The notes: generated from the sequence alone by a model not told the origin. A stretch of 13,850 nucleotides of DNA from SHYQ01 sp041674525 (GCA_041674525.1 JBAYVN010000064.1:1-13850); one strand, 5' to 3'. Positions 1 through 6,939 are shown, counted from the first letter of the stretch. Numbers and translations are program-made.

Positions 1-297
1 CACAACCTCGGCCGTGGATCGCGGCGTGCCGCCGGCTTCGATCCACGCGTGGCACGTGCCCAGCGTCGGGTGACCGGCGAACGGGAGCTCGCCGCCGGGC
101 GTGAAGATGCGGACGCGGTAGTCCGCCTCACCCGAGGGGCGGAGCACGTAGGCCGTCTCGGAGAGGTTCGTCCAGCGTGCGAACGCCTGCATCTGCGCAT
201 CGGAGAGCGCGTCCGCGCCATGGACGACCGCCAGCGGGTTGCCGCTGAACGGCCCGTCCGAGAAGACGTCCACCTCCGAGAAGCCGAGCACGGGCAC
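1..297 (-). CDS. PhzF-family isomerase/epimerase, N-terminal part (cut by window edge)
   Basis: The visible 99 residues are the N-terminal half-domain of a PhzF-like protein (diaminopimelate-epimerase fold). Seen directly: an opening EVDVFSDGPFSGNPLAVV stretch, NLSETAYV with the family's catalytic glutamate at E47, and FTPGGELPFAGHPTLGT with H76, the second conserved active-site position. The family isomerises or epimerises small metabolites. Only a few members make phenazines, so the substrate is unknown. GTG at 297 is chosen because it lies 5 nt after the TAG of the upstream rraA-like gene, with a GGCGGG stretch just before it as a possible ribosome site; a second in-frame GTG lies at 291. 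The C-terminal half, with the third active-site residue, is outside the window. Family assignment is firm; function is not. Confidence 0.88.
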   Translation of the reverse strand, partial: MPVLGFSEVDVFSDGPFSGNPLAVVHGADALSDAQMQAFARWTNLSETAYVLRPSGEADYRVRIFTPGGELPFAGHPTLGTCHAWIEAGGTPRSTAEVV

Positions 298-302
298 GGG
301 CG

Positions 303-1013
303 CTACCCGCCGCGCACGCGCATGTCGGCCTCGTAGCGCGCCATGGTCTCGGCGTTCGCCGGGTAGAGCCCGGGCAGCGGCACGCCGCGCCCCACCTCGC
401 CCATGATCCACTCCTCCAGGCGCTCCTGCTCCACGGCCTCCGGGACCACGGTCTCGAGCATGCTGGCGGGGATCACCACGGCGCCGTCGTCGTCCACCAC
501 GATCACGTCACCCGGGAATACCGCGACGCCGCCGCAGCCGATGGGCTCCTGCCAGTTCACAAACGTCAGCCCTGCGACCGAGGGCGGGGCGGCGATCCCG
601 CGGCACCACACGGGCAGACGGGTGGAGAGCACGCCCGCACCGTCGCGGACCACGCCGTCCGTGACCAGCCCGGCGACCCCGCGCTTCTGCATGCGCGCAC
701 AGAGGATGTCGCCGAAGATCCCGGCGTCCGTGATCCCCATCGCGTCCACGACCACGATGCACCCAACGGGCATGTCCTCGATCGCCCCGCGCGTCGACCG
801 GGGGTTCGCCCACGATTCGGGCGTGGCGAGATCCTCGCGCGCGGGGACGAAGCGCATCGTGAACGCCTCGCCGACCAGGCGTCCCTGGCCGGGACGGATC
901 GGCATCGTCCCGCGCAGCCAGACGTTGCGCAGGCCGTGCTTGAGCAGGACGGTGGTCAGGGTCGCGGTGGACACCCGCGACAGGGTATCGGTGATCGTGG
1001 AGTCGAGCGGCAC
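303..1013 (-). CDS. RraA-like family protein (HMG/CHA-aldolase fold)
   Basis: The product is a 236-residue RraA/4-hydroxy-4-methyl-2-oxoglutarate aldolase-fold protein, close to the family's usual length. Seen: LSRVSTATLTTVLLKHGLRN near the N-terminus, GIFGDILCARMQKRGVAGLV leading to TDGVVRDGAG with R123-D124, and D102 placed to give a D-X20-R-D pattern. The family includes class II pyruvate aldolases and the E. coli RNase E inhibitor RraA; which role applies here is unknown. The acidic residue often found three positions after that aspartate is glycine here. GTG at 1013 is chosen because AGGAGG lies 4 nt upstream and the conserved domain starts right there. The longer reading to 1253 would add a low-complexity, shadow-like N-terminus. 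The phzF-like gene follows after 5 nt, so the two are probably co-transcribed. Confidence 0.85.
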   Translation of the reverse strand: MPLDSTITDTLSRVSTATLTTVLLKHGLRNVWLRGTMPIRPGQGRLVGEAFTMRFVPAREDLATPESWANPRSTRGAIEDMPVGCIVVVDAMGITDAGIFGDILCARMQKRGVAGLVTDGVVRDGAGVLSTRLPVWCRGIAAPPSVAGLTFVNWQEPIGCGGVAVFPGDVIVVDDDGAVVIPASMLETVVPEAVEQERLEEWIMGEVGRGVPLPGLYPANAETMARYEADMRVRGG

Positions 1014-1076
1014 GGTGCCTCCTGTGCTTCCCCCGCGCGACGGCGCCCGGGCTCTCGTTATCATCGCGCCAACGGC

Positions 1077-1115
1077 CCGTGTGCGGGGAGTGGATGCCGG
1101 CCGCGGCGCACACGG
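1077..1115. repeat. 9-bp perfect inverted repeat between rraA-like and dsbB
   Basis: CCGTGTGCG at 1077-1085 is exactly complementary to CGCACACGG at 1107-1115, separated by 21 nt. It lies in the 179-bp divergent interval. The arms are centred 30 bp apart, about three helical turns. It could be a pair of operator half-sites or a leader hairpin of the dsbB transcript. No regulator is assigned. Confidence 0.45.
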
Positions 1116-1192
1116 CACGCTGGAGCGACCCGCAGCATCCCGGTACGCTGGCGAGAGGCGGCGCCACGAGCAGGGTTGGGAGGTCCGCGAAG

Positions 1193-1726
1193 ATGGAGTC
1201 CACGACGGTCTCATCGATCCTCGCACCCGGCTCGATCCTGGTGCTCGTCGCATCCGTCGCAGCGGCGGCCGTCGCCGGGACGCCCGGAGCGCACCAGCTC
1301 CGCGCGTTCGTCCTCGCGCGCGGCCCGTGGCTCGCCTTCGCCGTCGCGGCGATCGCGATGACCGGATCGCTCTACTACTCGGAGGTCGCGCACTTCACGC
1401 CCTGCGAGTGGTGCTGGTTCCAGCGCATCGCGATGTATCCGCTGGCGGTGGTGCTGCTGATCGCGGCGATCACGCGGGACACGCGGGCATGGCGGTACGC
1501 CGTCCCGCTGGCCGCGATCGGGCTCCTGTTCTCGATGTATCACTACCAGTTGGAGCTGTTCCCCGATCAGCCGACGATCTGCTCCACCACGGTGCCGTGC
1601 AGCGTGCGCTGGGTGTCGGTCTACGGGTTCGTGTCGATCGCCTTCATGGCCGGCGCGGGCTTCGCCTCGATCCTCGCCTTGCAGTTCGCCATGGCGCGCG
1701 CGCGCCGGATGCAGCCCGGCGCCTGA
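1193..1726 (+). CDS. dsbB: DsbB-family disulfide bond formation membrane protein
   Basis: This is a 177-residue membrane protein of the DsbB/BdbC type, which reoxidises a secreted thiol oxidase and passes electrons to quinone. Seen: the first cysteine pair C71-x-x-C74 in PCEWCWFQR, followed by hydrophobic segments, then the second, extracytoplasmic pair C130 and C136 in CSTTVPCSVRW, then a last membrane span. One extra hydrophobic segment at about residues 12-29 precedes the usual four, so five spans are likely. ATG at 1193 is preceded by GGGAGG with a 9-nt spacer. An upstream in-frame start at 1079 would add a non-hydrophobic, arginine-rich tail and is not favoured. The DsbA-like partner is not in the window. 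It ends 9 nt before the converging exporter gene. Confidence 0.93.
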   Translation: MESTTVSSILAPGSILVLVASVAAAAVAGTPGAHQLRAFVLARGPWLAFAVAAIAMTGSLYYSEVAHFTPCEWCWFQRIAMYPLAVVLLIAAITRDTRAWRYAVPLAAIGLLFSMYHYQLELFPDQPTICSTTVPCSVRWVSVYGFVSIAFMAGAGFASILALQFAMARARRMQPGA

Positions 1727-1735
1727 CGCGCGCGT

Positions 1736-3238
1736 CTACGGGCGCGCGGCGACGTGGATGCGGGCGTCCGCGGGCAGCCCGACGATGATCCGGGGGTCCG
1801 CGCCGGCCAGCGGCACCTTGACCTCGTACTTGCGGGCCTGCCCGGTGCGGAGCGCCGGGTTCGCCGTGGGGTTCGAGGCGACAGACCCCACCGGCACCGT
1901 GAACTCGAGGGCGAGCGAGGCGAACGACAGTTCCACCGGCTGCCCCACCGCGACCCGGCCGATGTCATCCTCGTCGACCTCCAGCAGGACGTGCAGGTCC
2001 AGCTCCTGGATCACGACGGCCTGCATCCCGACCAGCGCGAACTGCCCCTCGCGCAATTCGAGCGTGGTGATGCGCCCGGCGGAGGCCGTGATCACGGGCA
2101 CGAGGCCGCCGTCCACACTGTTCTCGATCCAGGCCAGCACGTCGCCCTGCTTCACGTGCTGCCCCTCGGCGACCGCGAGCACGGAGACGAGGCCGCTCGC
2201 CGGCGCCAGCACGGTGGCGCGCGATGCGTCCACGCGCCCCGTGAGCGAGACCACGGCGGGACGCGTGGAGACGTAGCTGTACGTCGCGTACCCTCCAGCG
2301 GCGACCACGGCCAGCAGCACGATGAGCACGACGACACGCACCGTGCCGCCTGATCGCCGCCGCGAGATCCCCCCGGCCGCCGCGATCGGCGCCGTGCCGT
2401 GGCTCATCTCTGCCCCACCGAACCGGGGCAGGGCCGCGCTGAACTGCCAGCGCTCGCCGCCGAACTCGCGCGCCTCGAACGCCCCGAGCGCGAGCAGTCC
2501 GATGATGGCTGTGACGGACCCGAGCACAAGCTGGTGTTCAATCTTGATGCCATCGATGAGCACGCCCTGGAGATCCGAATAGTAGTACGGGCTGGCGTAC
2601 TTGATGTCGGAGACCGACTCGACGGCAGACGCGATCGCCACGACGAGGTAGGCCACGACCATGATCGCGCCGGTGCACGCGGCCGCCGTCGATCGCGATG
2701 GGGCGACCGCACCAAAGAAGAGCCCCGTCGCGATGATGAACGCCGTGAAGGGCAACTGCGCCAGCGTAGCCCCGACGAGCATCAGGTTCGTCAGCTCCCG
2801 GCCGAGGTCCGCGAAGGGCATCGTGAGTGTCCATCCCACCGATGTGATGACGATCACCCCGAGCATCGCGACGAGGATCGCGCCGAGTTTCTGGAAGAAC
2901 ATGCTGCTGCGCGCCACCGGGAGCGATGCGAGCATTTCCATGGTCCCCGAGCCCTCCTCGCCCGCGAGCGCGCCAGTGGAGGCGAAGATCGCGAACGCGC
3001 CGAGCACCAGCGGGCCCAGCGAGAAGAACTCCGCGGTGAAGAACGCGCGCGGGTCAGACATGCTGATGCCCCCCGTGCCGAACGCGTTGAGGATCTCCTC
3101 CGGGTAGTCCAGGTCGCCGAGCGACGAGGCCACCGAGGGGAAGAGGAGCATCTCCAGCCCGGCCCAGAACGCCAGGCCGACGCCGTACCACAGGACCTGC
3201 ATGCGCAGGCGGTACAGCATCTGGCTGAGGAGAACCAT
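1736..3238 (-). CDS. ABC-2 type permease fused to HlyD-like adaptor (membrane fusion) domain
   Basis: The product is one uninterrupted 500-residue chain with two parts. Residues 1-265 look like an ABC-2 permease: a first span near 15-33, a large loop, spans near 72-92, 118-140, 150-178, 188-206 and 238-253, and the EEGSGTMEMLASLPVARS cytoplasmic loop typical of exporters of this class. Residues 278-500 resemble an HlyD/MacA adaptor: a short basic stretch, one span at about 300-320, then two lipoyl-like halves (TVLAPASGLVSVLAVAEGQ and VITASAGRITTLELREGQF) and a beta-barrel-like tail. Only a few residues separate the halves, so there is no coiled-coil hairpin. The start ATG abuts the stop of the ATPase gene, indicating coupling. 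Six spans plus one would put the adaptor outside the membrane. M278 could also serve as an internal start. Substrate unknown. Confidence 0.85.
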   Translation of the reverse strand: MVLLSQMLYRLRMQVLWYGVGLAFWAGLEMLLFPSVASSLGDLDYPEEILNAFGTGGISMSDPRAFFTAEFFSLGPLVLGAFAIFASTGALAGEEGSGTMEMLASLPVARSSMFFQKLGAILVAMLGVIVITSVGWTLTMPFADLGRELTNLMLVGATLAQLPFTAFIIATGLFFGAVAPSRSTAAACTGAIMVVAYLVVAIASAVESVSDIKYASPYYYSDLQGVLIDGIKIEHQLVLGSVTAIIGLLALGAFEAREFGGERWQFSAALPRFGGAEMSHGTAPIAAAGGISRRRSGGTVRVVVLIVLLAVVAAGGYATYSYVSTRPAVVSLTGRVDASRATVLAPASGLVSVLAVAEGQHVKQGDVLAWIENSVDGGLVPVITASAGRITTLELREGQFALVGMQAVVIQELDLHVLLEVDEDDIGRVAVGQPVELSFASLALEFTVPVGSVASNPTANPALRTGQARKYEVKVPLAGADPRIIVGLPADARIHVAARP

Positions 3239-4186
3239 CTACGCCCCGCCCGCTGTGCCGGTGGCGACCTGCGCACCGGCCTCGGCCTCGCCCTGCGTAT
3301 ACAGCGACAGGAAGAAGTCCTCCAGCGTGGGCTCGTGTGCGTCGATGTCGATCACGTGGTAGCGAGCGAGGCGCTTCACGAGCGCGTCGAAGCCGTTCGC
3401 GACCTCGAACACGTGGCGCCCGCCCTCCACGCGCAGAAAGCGCGCCCCGTCCATGTCCTCGAACGCGCCGGGCGCGGGCGTATCGCCCAGCCTCGCGGTC
3501 ACGTGGCGCGCGGCGATCCGCCGCTGCTCCGCCAGGTCGAACGACCCCACGAGCTGGCCCGCGCGGAGCACCGCCACGTGATCGCAGACGCGTTCCACCT
3601 CGCTCAGGATGTGCGAGGAGAAGAAGACCGTGCGTCCTTCAGCCGCGACCTCGCGGACGATGTCCAGCACGACGTCCTGCATCAGCGGGTCGAGGCCCGC
3701 CGTGGGCTCGTCCAGGATGACGACCTCCGGACGGGAGAGCAGCGCGGCGATCAGCCCCACCTTCTGCTGGTTGCCGCGCGAGAGCGTGTGGATGCGCCGG
3801 TCCGGGTCGAGCTCGAGCCGCTCCAGCAGCGAGGCGACGTGCGGGCCGTCCGGCTGGATGCCGCGCACGCCCGCGACGAACGTGAACATGTCGCGCCCGG
3901 TCATGTAGGCGTAGAAGCGGGCGTCCGAGGGCAGGTAGCCCACGTGTGCCCGCGCCTCCACGCCGTCGGCCTGGCAGTCGTACCCGAGGATTGCCGCCCG
4001 GCCGGTGGTCGGACGGATCATGTCCAGGAGAATGCGGATGAGCGTGGTCTTGCCGGCGCCGTTCTGCCCGAGCAGCCCGAAGATCGTGCCCGCGGGCACG
4101 CCGAGGTCGACATCGATCAGTGCGCGGACGCTGCGCCCGTACTGCTTGCCGAGGTGCTCGGCGAGGATCGCCTGATCGGAACCCAT
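3239..4186 (-). CDS. ABC transporter ATP-binding protein (drug/antibiotic exporter type)
   Basis: This 315-residue ATPase would power the permease-adaptor protein encoded immediately downstream. Seen: Walker A GQNGAGKT at 40-47, a signature written LSRGNQQKV at 135-143 (the variant common in the BcrA/NatA-like exporter group in place of LSGGQ), Walker B with catalytic glutamate VVILDEPTAGLD at 155-166, and H-loop H192 in SSHILSE. The C-terminal 90 residues, including EPTLEDFFLSLY, match the tail typical of ABC-2 exporter ATPases. ATG at 4186 has GAGAGG about 10 nt upstream; the open frame continues to 4690, but that part is arginine- and proline-rich and not conserved-looking. The stop TAG is directly followed by the next gene's ATG with no gap. 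The transported compound cannot be read from sequence. Confidence 0.94.
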   Translation of the reverse strand: MGSDQAILAEHLGKQYGRSVRALIDVDLGVPAGTIFGLLGQNGAGKTTLIRILLDMIRPTTGRAAILGYDCQADGVEARAHVGYLPSDARFYAYMTGRDMFTFVAGVRGIQPDGPHVASLLERLELDPDRRIHTLSRGNQQKVGLIAALLSRPEVVILDEPTAGLDPLMQDVVLDIVREVAAEGRTVFFSSHILSEVERVCDHVAVLRAGQLVGSFDLAEQRRIAARHVTARLGDTPAPGAFEDMDGARFLRVEGGRHVFEVANGFDALVKRLARYHVIDIDAHEPTLEDFFLSLYTQGEAEAGAQVATGTAGGA

Positions 4187-4231
4187 CGGGCTGTCGCCTC
4201 TCCGCTCCGCGGCCGGGCCGAACCCGCTTTC

Positions 4232-4237
4232 AGTATA
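4232..4237 (-). promoter_or_regulatory. Possible -10 element for the ABC exporter operon
   Basis: On the minus strand the sequence reads TTCCTATACTGAAAG, giving a TATACT hexamer 45 nt before the ATPase start codon. It is a rare AT-rich patch in a GC-rich 149-bp divergent interval. No convincing -35 hexamer is seen 16-18 bp upstream, so the call rests on the -10 alone. Confidence 0.35.
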
Positions 4238-4335
4238 GGAACCACCTCCCCTCTGCGCCCGCGCATCCGGCTCGGCGTGCCGGGACTCGCGATCGCTGCC
4301 CCGCCGGCGTAGGCTCGGTGAGATCGGAGCGAACG

Positions 4336-4869
4336 ATGTCCACGTTCCTGACCCCGGAACAGGAATTGCTGGCGCAGGAGGTCGCGCACCTCCTGATCGC
4401 GCGAGGCGAGACGGTCGCTGTCTCGGAGGGCACCGCGGGCGGGCTCGTCTCCGCCGCGCTGCTCTCGGTCGCGGGAGCCTCGCAGTACTACCGGGGCGGA
4501 GCGGTGCTGTACACGCTGCCGTCCCGCATCGCCCTCGCGGGAGTGTCCGCCGAGCAGTATGCGAACTACCGCGGCACCACGCCGGAGATGCTCGCGACGA
4601 TCGCGGAGGCCATGCGCGCGCGCCTGGACGCCACCTGGTGCATCGCGGAATCGGGGCTCGCGGGCCCCACGCCGGGGCGCTCGGGGACACCGGCCGGGCG
4701 CACCACGGTCGCCGTCGCCGGCCCGCTGACCCGCACCGCCGTGATCGAGACGGGCACCATCGACCGCGCGGAGAACATGGTGCGCTTCACGACGATCGCC
4801 CTGCGCTTCCTGCGCGACGCGCTGCGGGATGCGCCGCGCGAGACGCCCGCGCGTGGACAGGCGTCCTAG
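4336..4869 (+). CDS. CinA/PncC-family protein with altered active site
   Basis: The 177-residue product matches the CinA C-terminal (nicotinamide-nucleotide amidohydrolase) domain across its length: ETVAVSEGTAGGLVSAALLS, GASQYYRGGAVLYT, TPEMLATIAEAMR, and ESGLAGPTPG near the end. Active members hydrolyse NMN to NaMN and carry a serine in an AESCTGG-like motif plus a lysine a few residues after the VxYS motif. Here the aligned positions are glycine (G32) and arginine (R64), so classical amidase activity is doubtful. ATG at 4336 has GGAG six nucleotides upstream. The SUI1-like gene begins 1 nt after this stop, so the two are almost certainly co-translated. It could be a non-enzymatic or re-purposed member. 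Confidence 0.85.
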   Translation: MSTFLTPEQELLAQEVAHLLIARGETVAVSEGTAGGLVSAALLSVAGASQYYRGGAVLYTLPSRIALAGVSAEQYANYRGTTPEMLATIAEAMRARLDATWCIAESGLAGPTPGRSGTPAGRTTVAVAGPLTRTAVIETGTIDRAENMVRFTTIALRFLRDALRDAPRETPARGQAS

Positions 4870-4870
4870 C

Positions 4871-5236
4871 GTGCCCGGCGAGCGCTCGCGGCTGGTCTAC
4901 TCCACCGACGGCACGGACGGCGGACGCGTGCGGCCGCCCGTGCCCCCGCGCCGCGCGGCGAAGCAGGAACCGCAGCGCGCCGCTCTCACTCCCGCCGACG
5001 GCTTCGTGCGCATCAGGCGCGAGAAGCAGGGGCGTGGCGGCAAGACCGTCACTACCGTCGCCGGCCTCCCCGGCGGCGATGCCGATCTGGACGCGATGCT
5101 GAAGGTCCTCAAGCAACTCTGCGGCGCCGGCGGCACGCGCGAGGGCGCCACGTTGGAGATCCAGGGCGATCACCGCGATCGCATCCAGGCGAGGCTCGAG
5201 GCGCTCGGTCATCGCGTGAAGCGCGCCGGCGGCTAG
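4871..5236 (+). CDS. yciH: SUI1/YciH-family translation factor
   Basis: The 121-residue protein has the bacterial eIF1-like (SUI1) fold and layout of E. coli YciH: an N-terminal RLVYSTDGTDGG segment, a variable linker, then DGFVRIRREKQGRGGKTV, a central helix around LDAMLKVLKQLCGAGGT, the signature LEIQGDHRD, and a C-terminal GHRVKRAGG. Relatives bind the small ribosomal subunit and influence initiation fidelity; YciH has been linked to translation control under stress. GTG at 4871 places the RLVYST motif near the N-terminus as in relatives; an ATG at 4829 would overlap cinA by 41 nt and add an arginine-rich tail. The CinA-like gene ends 1 nt before. The TAG stop shares its bases with the stop of the converging gene. 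Confidence 0.92.
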   Translation: MPGERSRLVYSTDGTDGGRVRPPVPPRRAAKQEPQRAALTPADGFVRIRREKQGRGGKTVTTVAGLPGGDADLDAMLKVLKQLCGAGGTREGATLEIQGDHRDRIQARLEALGHRVKRAGG

Positions 5237-6591
5237 GGCTCCTCGACCACCGGCAGGGACTCCCCGCGCCACCCGGCCAGCCGCCGCAGGTACTCCAGGT
5301 GCGCGCGGCGCGCGCGGATGAAGAGCACCCCGAACGCCGCAACCGCGACGAGCGCGAGCGTCCCGCCGATCGCCATCGAGGTGAACCGCACGCCGTCCGT
5401 GACCGGCATGAGCGGGACGATGCCGCGCGAGACCACGGCCAGCACCAGCAGCGCGGCGAATACTGGACCTCGACGGCGGCTGGGACGGCGCACGAGCCGT
5501 TCGCTGGCGAACTCCGGGAGGATCATCTGCGCCATCCCGACGATCCCCAGCGTGATCACGCCCACCGCGAAGACGTGGCGCGCGGCATCGGCGGCGCGCG
5601 CCGAGACGGCATGGTCGCGAACGGCCGCATCGAGACCGCTCACGAGCAGCAGCGCCCCCGTGAGGGTCAGGGAGAGCAGGGCACCGCGGAGCGCCCACGA
5701 GAGCGGCTCGGACGCCGCGGCGAAGCGCGTCTCGCGGCGCCACCACCCGAAGGAGCTCACCAGCACGAGCACCCCGGCGCCGACCGACGACTGACCGAGG
5801 ACCGCCAGCCTCTCCGCGCCGCCGAGGCTGGCGCCGATCCACACCACGAGACCCACCTGCAGCAGCGCCGCCCCCGCGAGCCCCAGCCGCCGCGAGGGCG
5901 CCGGCATGCCGAAGAGCGTCGGGAACGCCCGCAGGCCCACGCCGCTGAACACGCTGAGCAGGAAGCCGAAGAGCGCCATGGTGACCAGGAGGCCATCGTG
6001 GTCGCTGCGCAGGATCGTCCCGCCCTCGCCCGCCAGTCCCCCGAGCCAGATGAGGCCGAGCGCCGCCTGCACCACCAGCCAGATCGCGCCCGCGCTGATC
6101 TGCACCGCGTGCGGGGCGCCGGCGCGTGCCGTCGATCCCATCACCGCGATCGTCGCGCCCGCGAAGCAGAGCGCGCCGATCAGCTGCAGCAGCGCGCCGG
6201 CCAGCATGACCGCCGCGAAGCCGGGGTAGTCGAGCAGCGGCTGCCCGATCGCGCGCCCCAGGAGCCCCACGACCAGGCACCAGTACGCCGCGGTCATGGC
6301 GCGCATGTTCGGCACCTGCCCGTTGCCGAACCGCGGGATCAGCTTCGCCGCCACACCGGCGACGAACAGTCCCGCGAAGCCGATCACCTGCAGCTGTCCG
6401 TGCACCTGCGCGTGCGTAGCCCACGACACCGAGACGCCGGCGATCGCCGCCTCGATGGACAGCGACACGGCGAGGGTAAAGCCGCCGAACACGCCGAAGC
6501 CCAGCGCCGCGTAGACGAACGGCACGTGCACGTCCGCGAGGCGGTCCCGCCCCGGGCGGCGAGGCGGTGAGCCGGTGGGGGCTGCGGCCAT
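5233..6591 (-). CDS. NnrS-like multispanning membrane protein
   Basis: This 452-residue, strongly hydrophobic protein has about twelve predicted spans. Two segments resemble NnrS, a haem-containing membrane protein linked to nitric oxide metabolism: WATHAQVHGQLQVIGFAGLF with H60 and H64 inside or next to a span, followed by the LIPRFGNGQ loop, and HVFAVGVITLGIVGMAQMIL with H339. H198 is a third candidate ligand. A haem-copper-oxidase-subunit-I-like relative is an alternative, and no nitric oxide reductase is present in the window. ATG at 6591 has GGAAGGA about 8 nt upstream; a longer frame to 6732 adds a charged, cysteine-containing stretch without a ribosome site. The gene converges with yciH and shares its CTAG stop. 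Its promoter must lie in the 391-bp gap before pssA. Confidence 0.72.
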   Translation of the reverse strand: MAAAPTGSPPRRPGRDRLADVHVPFVYAALGFGVFGGFTLAVSLSIEAAIAGVSVSWATHAQVHGQLQVIGFAGLFVAGVAAKLIPRFGNGQVPNMRAMTAAYWCLVVGLLGRAIGQPLLDYPGFAAVMLAGALLQLIGALCFAGATIAVMGSTARAGAPHAVQISAGAIWLVVQAALGLIWLGGLAGEGGTILRSDHDGLLVTMALFGFLLSVFSGVGLRAFPTLFGMPAPSRRLGLAGAALLQVGLVVWIGASLGGAERLAVLGQSSVGAGVLVLVSSFGWWRRETRFAAASEPLSWALRGALLSLTLTGALLLVSGLDAAVRDHAVSARAADAARHVFAVGVITLGIVGMAQMILPEFASERLVRRPSRRRGPVFAALLVLAVVSRGIVPLMPVTDGVRFTSMAIGGTLALVAVAAFGVLFIRARRAHLEYLRRLAGWRGESLPVVEEP

Positions 6592-6720
6592 GTGCTCGTC
6601 CTTCCGTTGGCTCGCCGGTGGCCAGCATCTCCCCTCCCCGGCCCTCGGGGAACCGGGTTCGACGCAGGAATGCCGGTCCCGGCCAGGATTGGCGAGGCCA
6701 CGCGGTGCCCGCCGACGCCA

Positions 6721-6733
6721 GGTGCGCCGCACC
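6721..6733. repeat. 13-bp palindrome GGTGCG-C-CGCACC
   Basis: Two perfect 6-bp arms flank one central base, in the divergent region about 130 bp upstream of the NnrS-like start. It may be an operator. Its all-GC character in a GC-rich region raises the chance that it is coincidental. Confidence 0.3.
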
Positions 6734-6779
6734 GCCGGGGTACGCGGGGTTCTGCGTTCGTGTTATGTTTCATTCACGC

Positions 6780-6796
6780 TTCTCGAAGATCGAGAA
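6780..6796. promoter_or_regulatory. 17-bp perfect palindrome, candidate operator
   Basis: TTCTCGA-AGA-TCGAGAA has two exact 7-bp arms around a 3-bp centre. It sits in the AT-richer part of the divergent region, 188 bp before the NnrS-like ATG and 186 bp before the pssA ATG. Size and symmetry suit a dimeric helix-turn-helix repressor. It does not match the FNR/NnrR or NsrR-type sites often seen at nitric oxide genes. The regulator is unknown. Confidence 0.5.
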
Positions 6797-6864
6797 AGTC
6801 GGGGAAATACGGCGGCGCACCCATCGTCCGCGGAAAAGTAATCGGGTACTGTTAAGCCCGGCAA

Positions 6865-6939
6865 CGGACGACGGCGGCGGCGCGGCGATTGCGTGGCCCC
6901 CGTGGCCCGGCGGAAGGCCGGGGAGACAGATGTCGTCCG
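6865..6939 (+). promoter_or_regulatory. Possible structured leader of pssA
   Basis: CGGACGAC (6865-6872) pairs exactly with GTCGTCCG (6932-6939). Inside it CCCGGC (6906-6911) pairs with GCCGGG (6917-6922) around a GGAAG loop. A second copy of CCCGGC at 6857-6862 could compete for the same partner, allowing two alternative folds. The element ends about 40 nt before the pssA ATG. I recognise no known riboswitch class. High GC makes chance stems common, so confidence is low. Confidence 0.3.

Noticed and set aside
2399..4312. 637-codon plus-strand open frame opposite the ABC exporter genes
   Set aside because: Its translation is arginine-, glutamate- and histidine-rich without motifs and lies antisense to two clear genes. 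It is a high-GC shadow frame.
4787..6628. 613-codon minus-strand open frame
   Set aside because: It overlaps the NnrS-like gene in another frame. The composition is arginine/glycine/alanine-rich shadow sequence with no membrane segments.
6592..6760. Riboswitch or tRNA in the NnrS-like leader
   Set aside because: I looked for a cobalamin-type box, a T-arm-like GGTTCGA context and cloverleaf pairing. A GGGTTCGA occurs but lacks the flanking complementarity.
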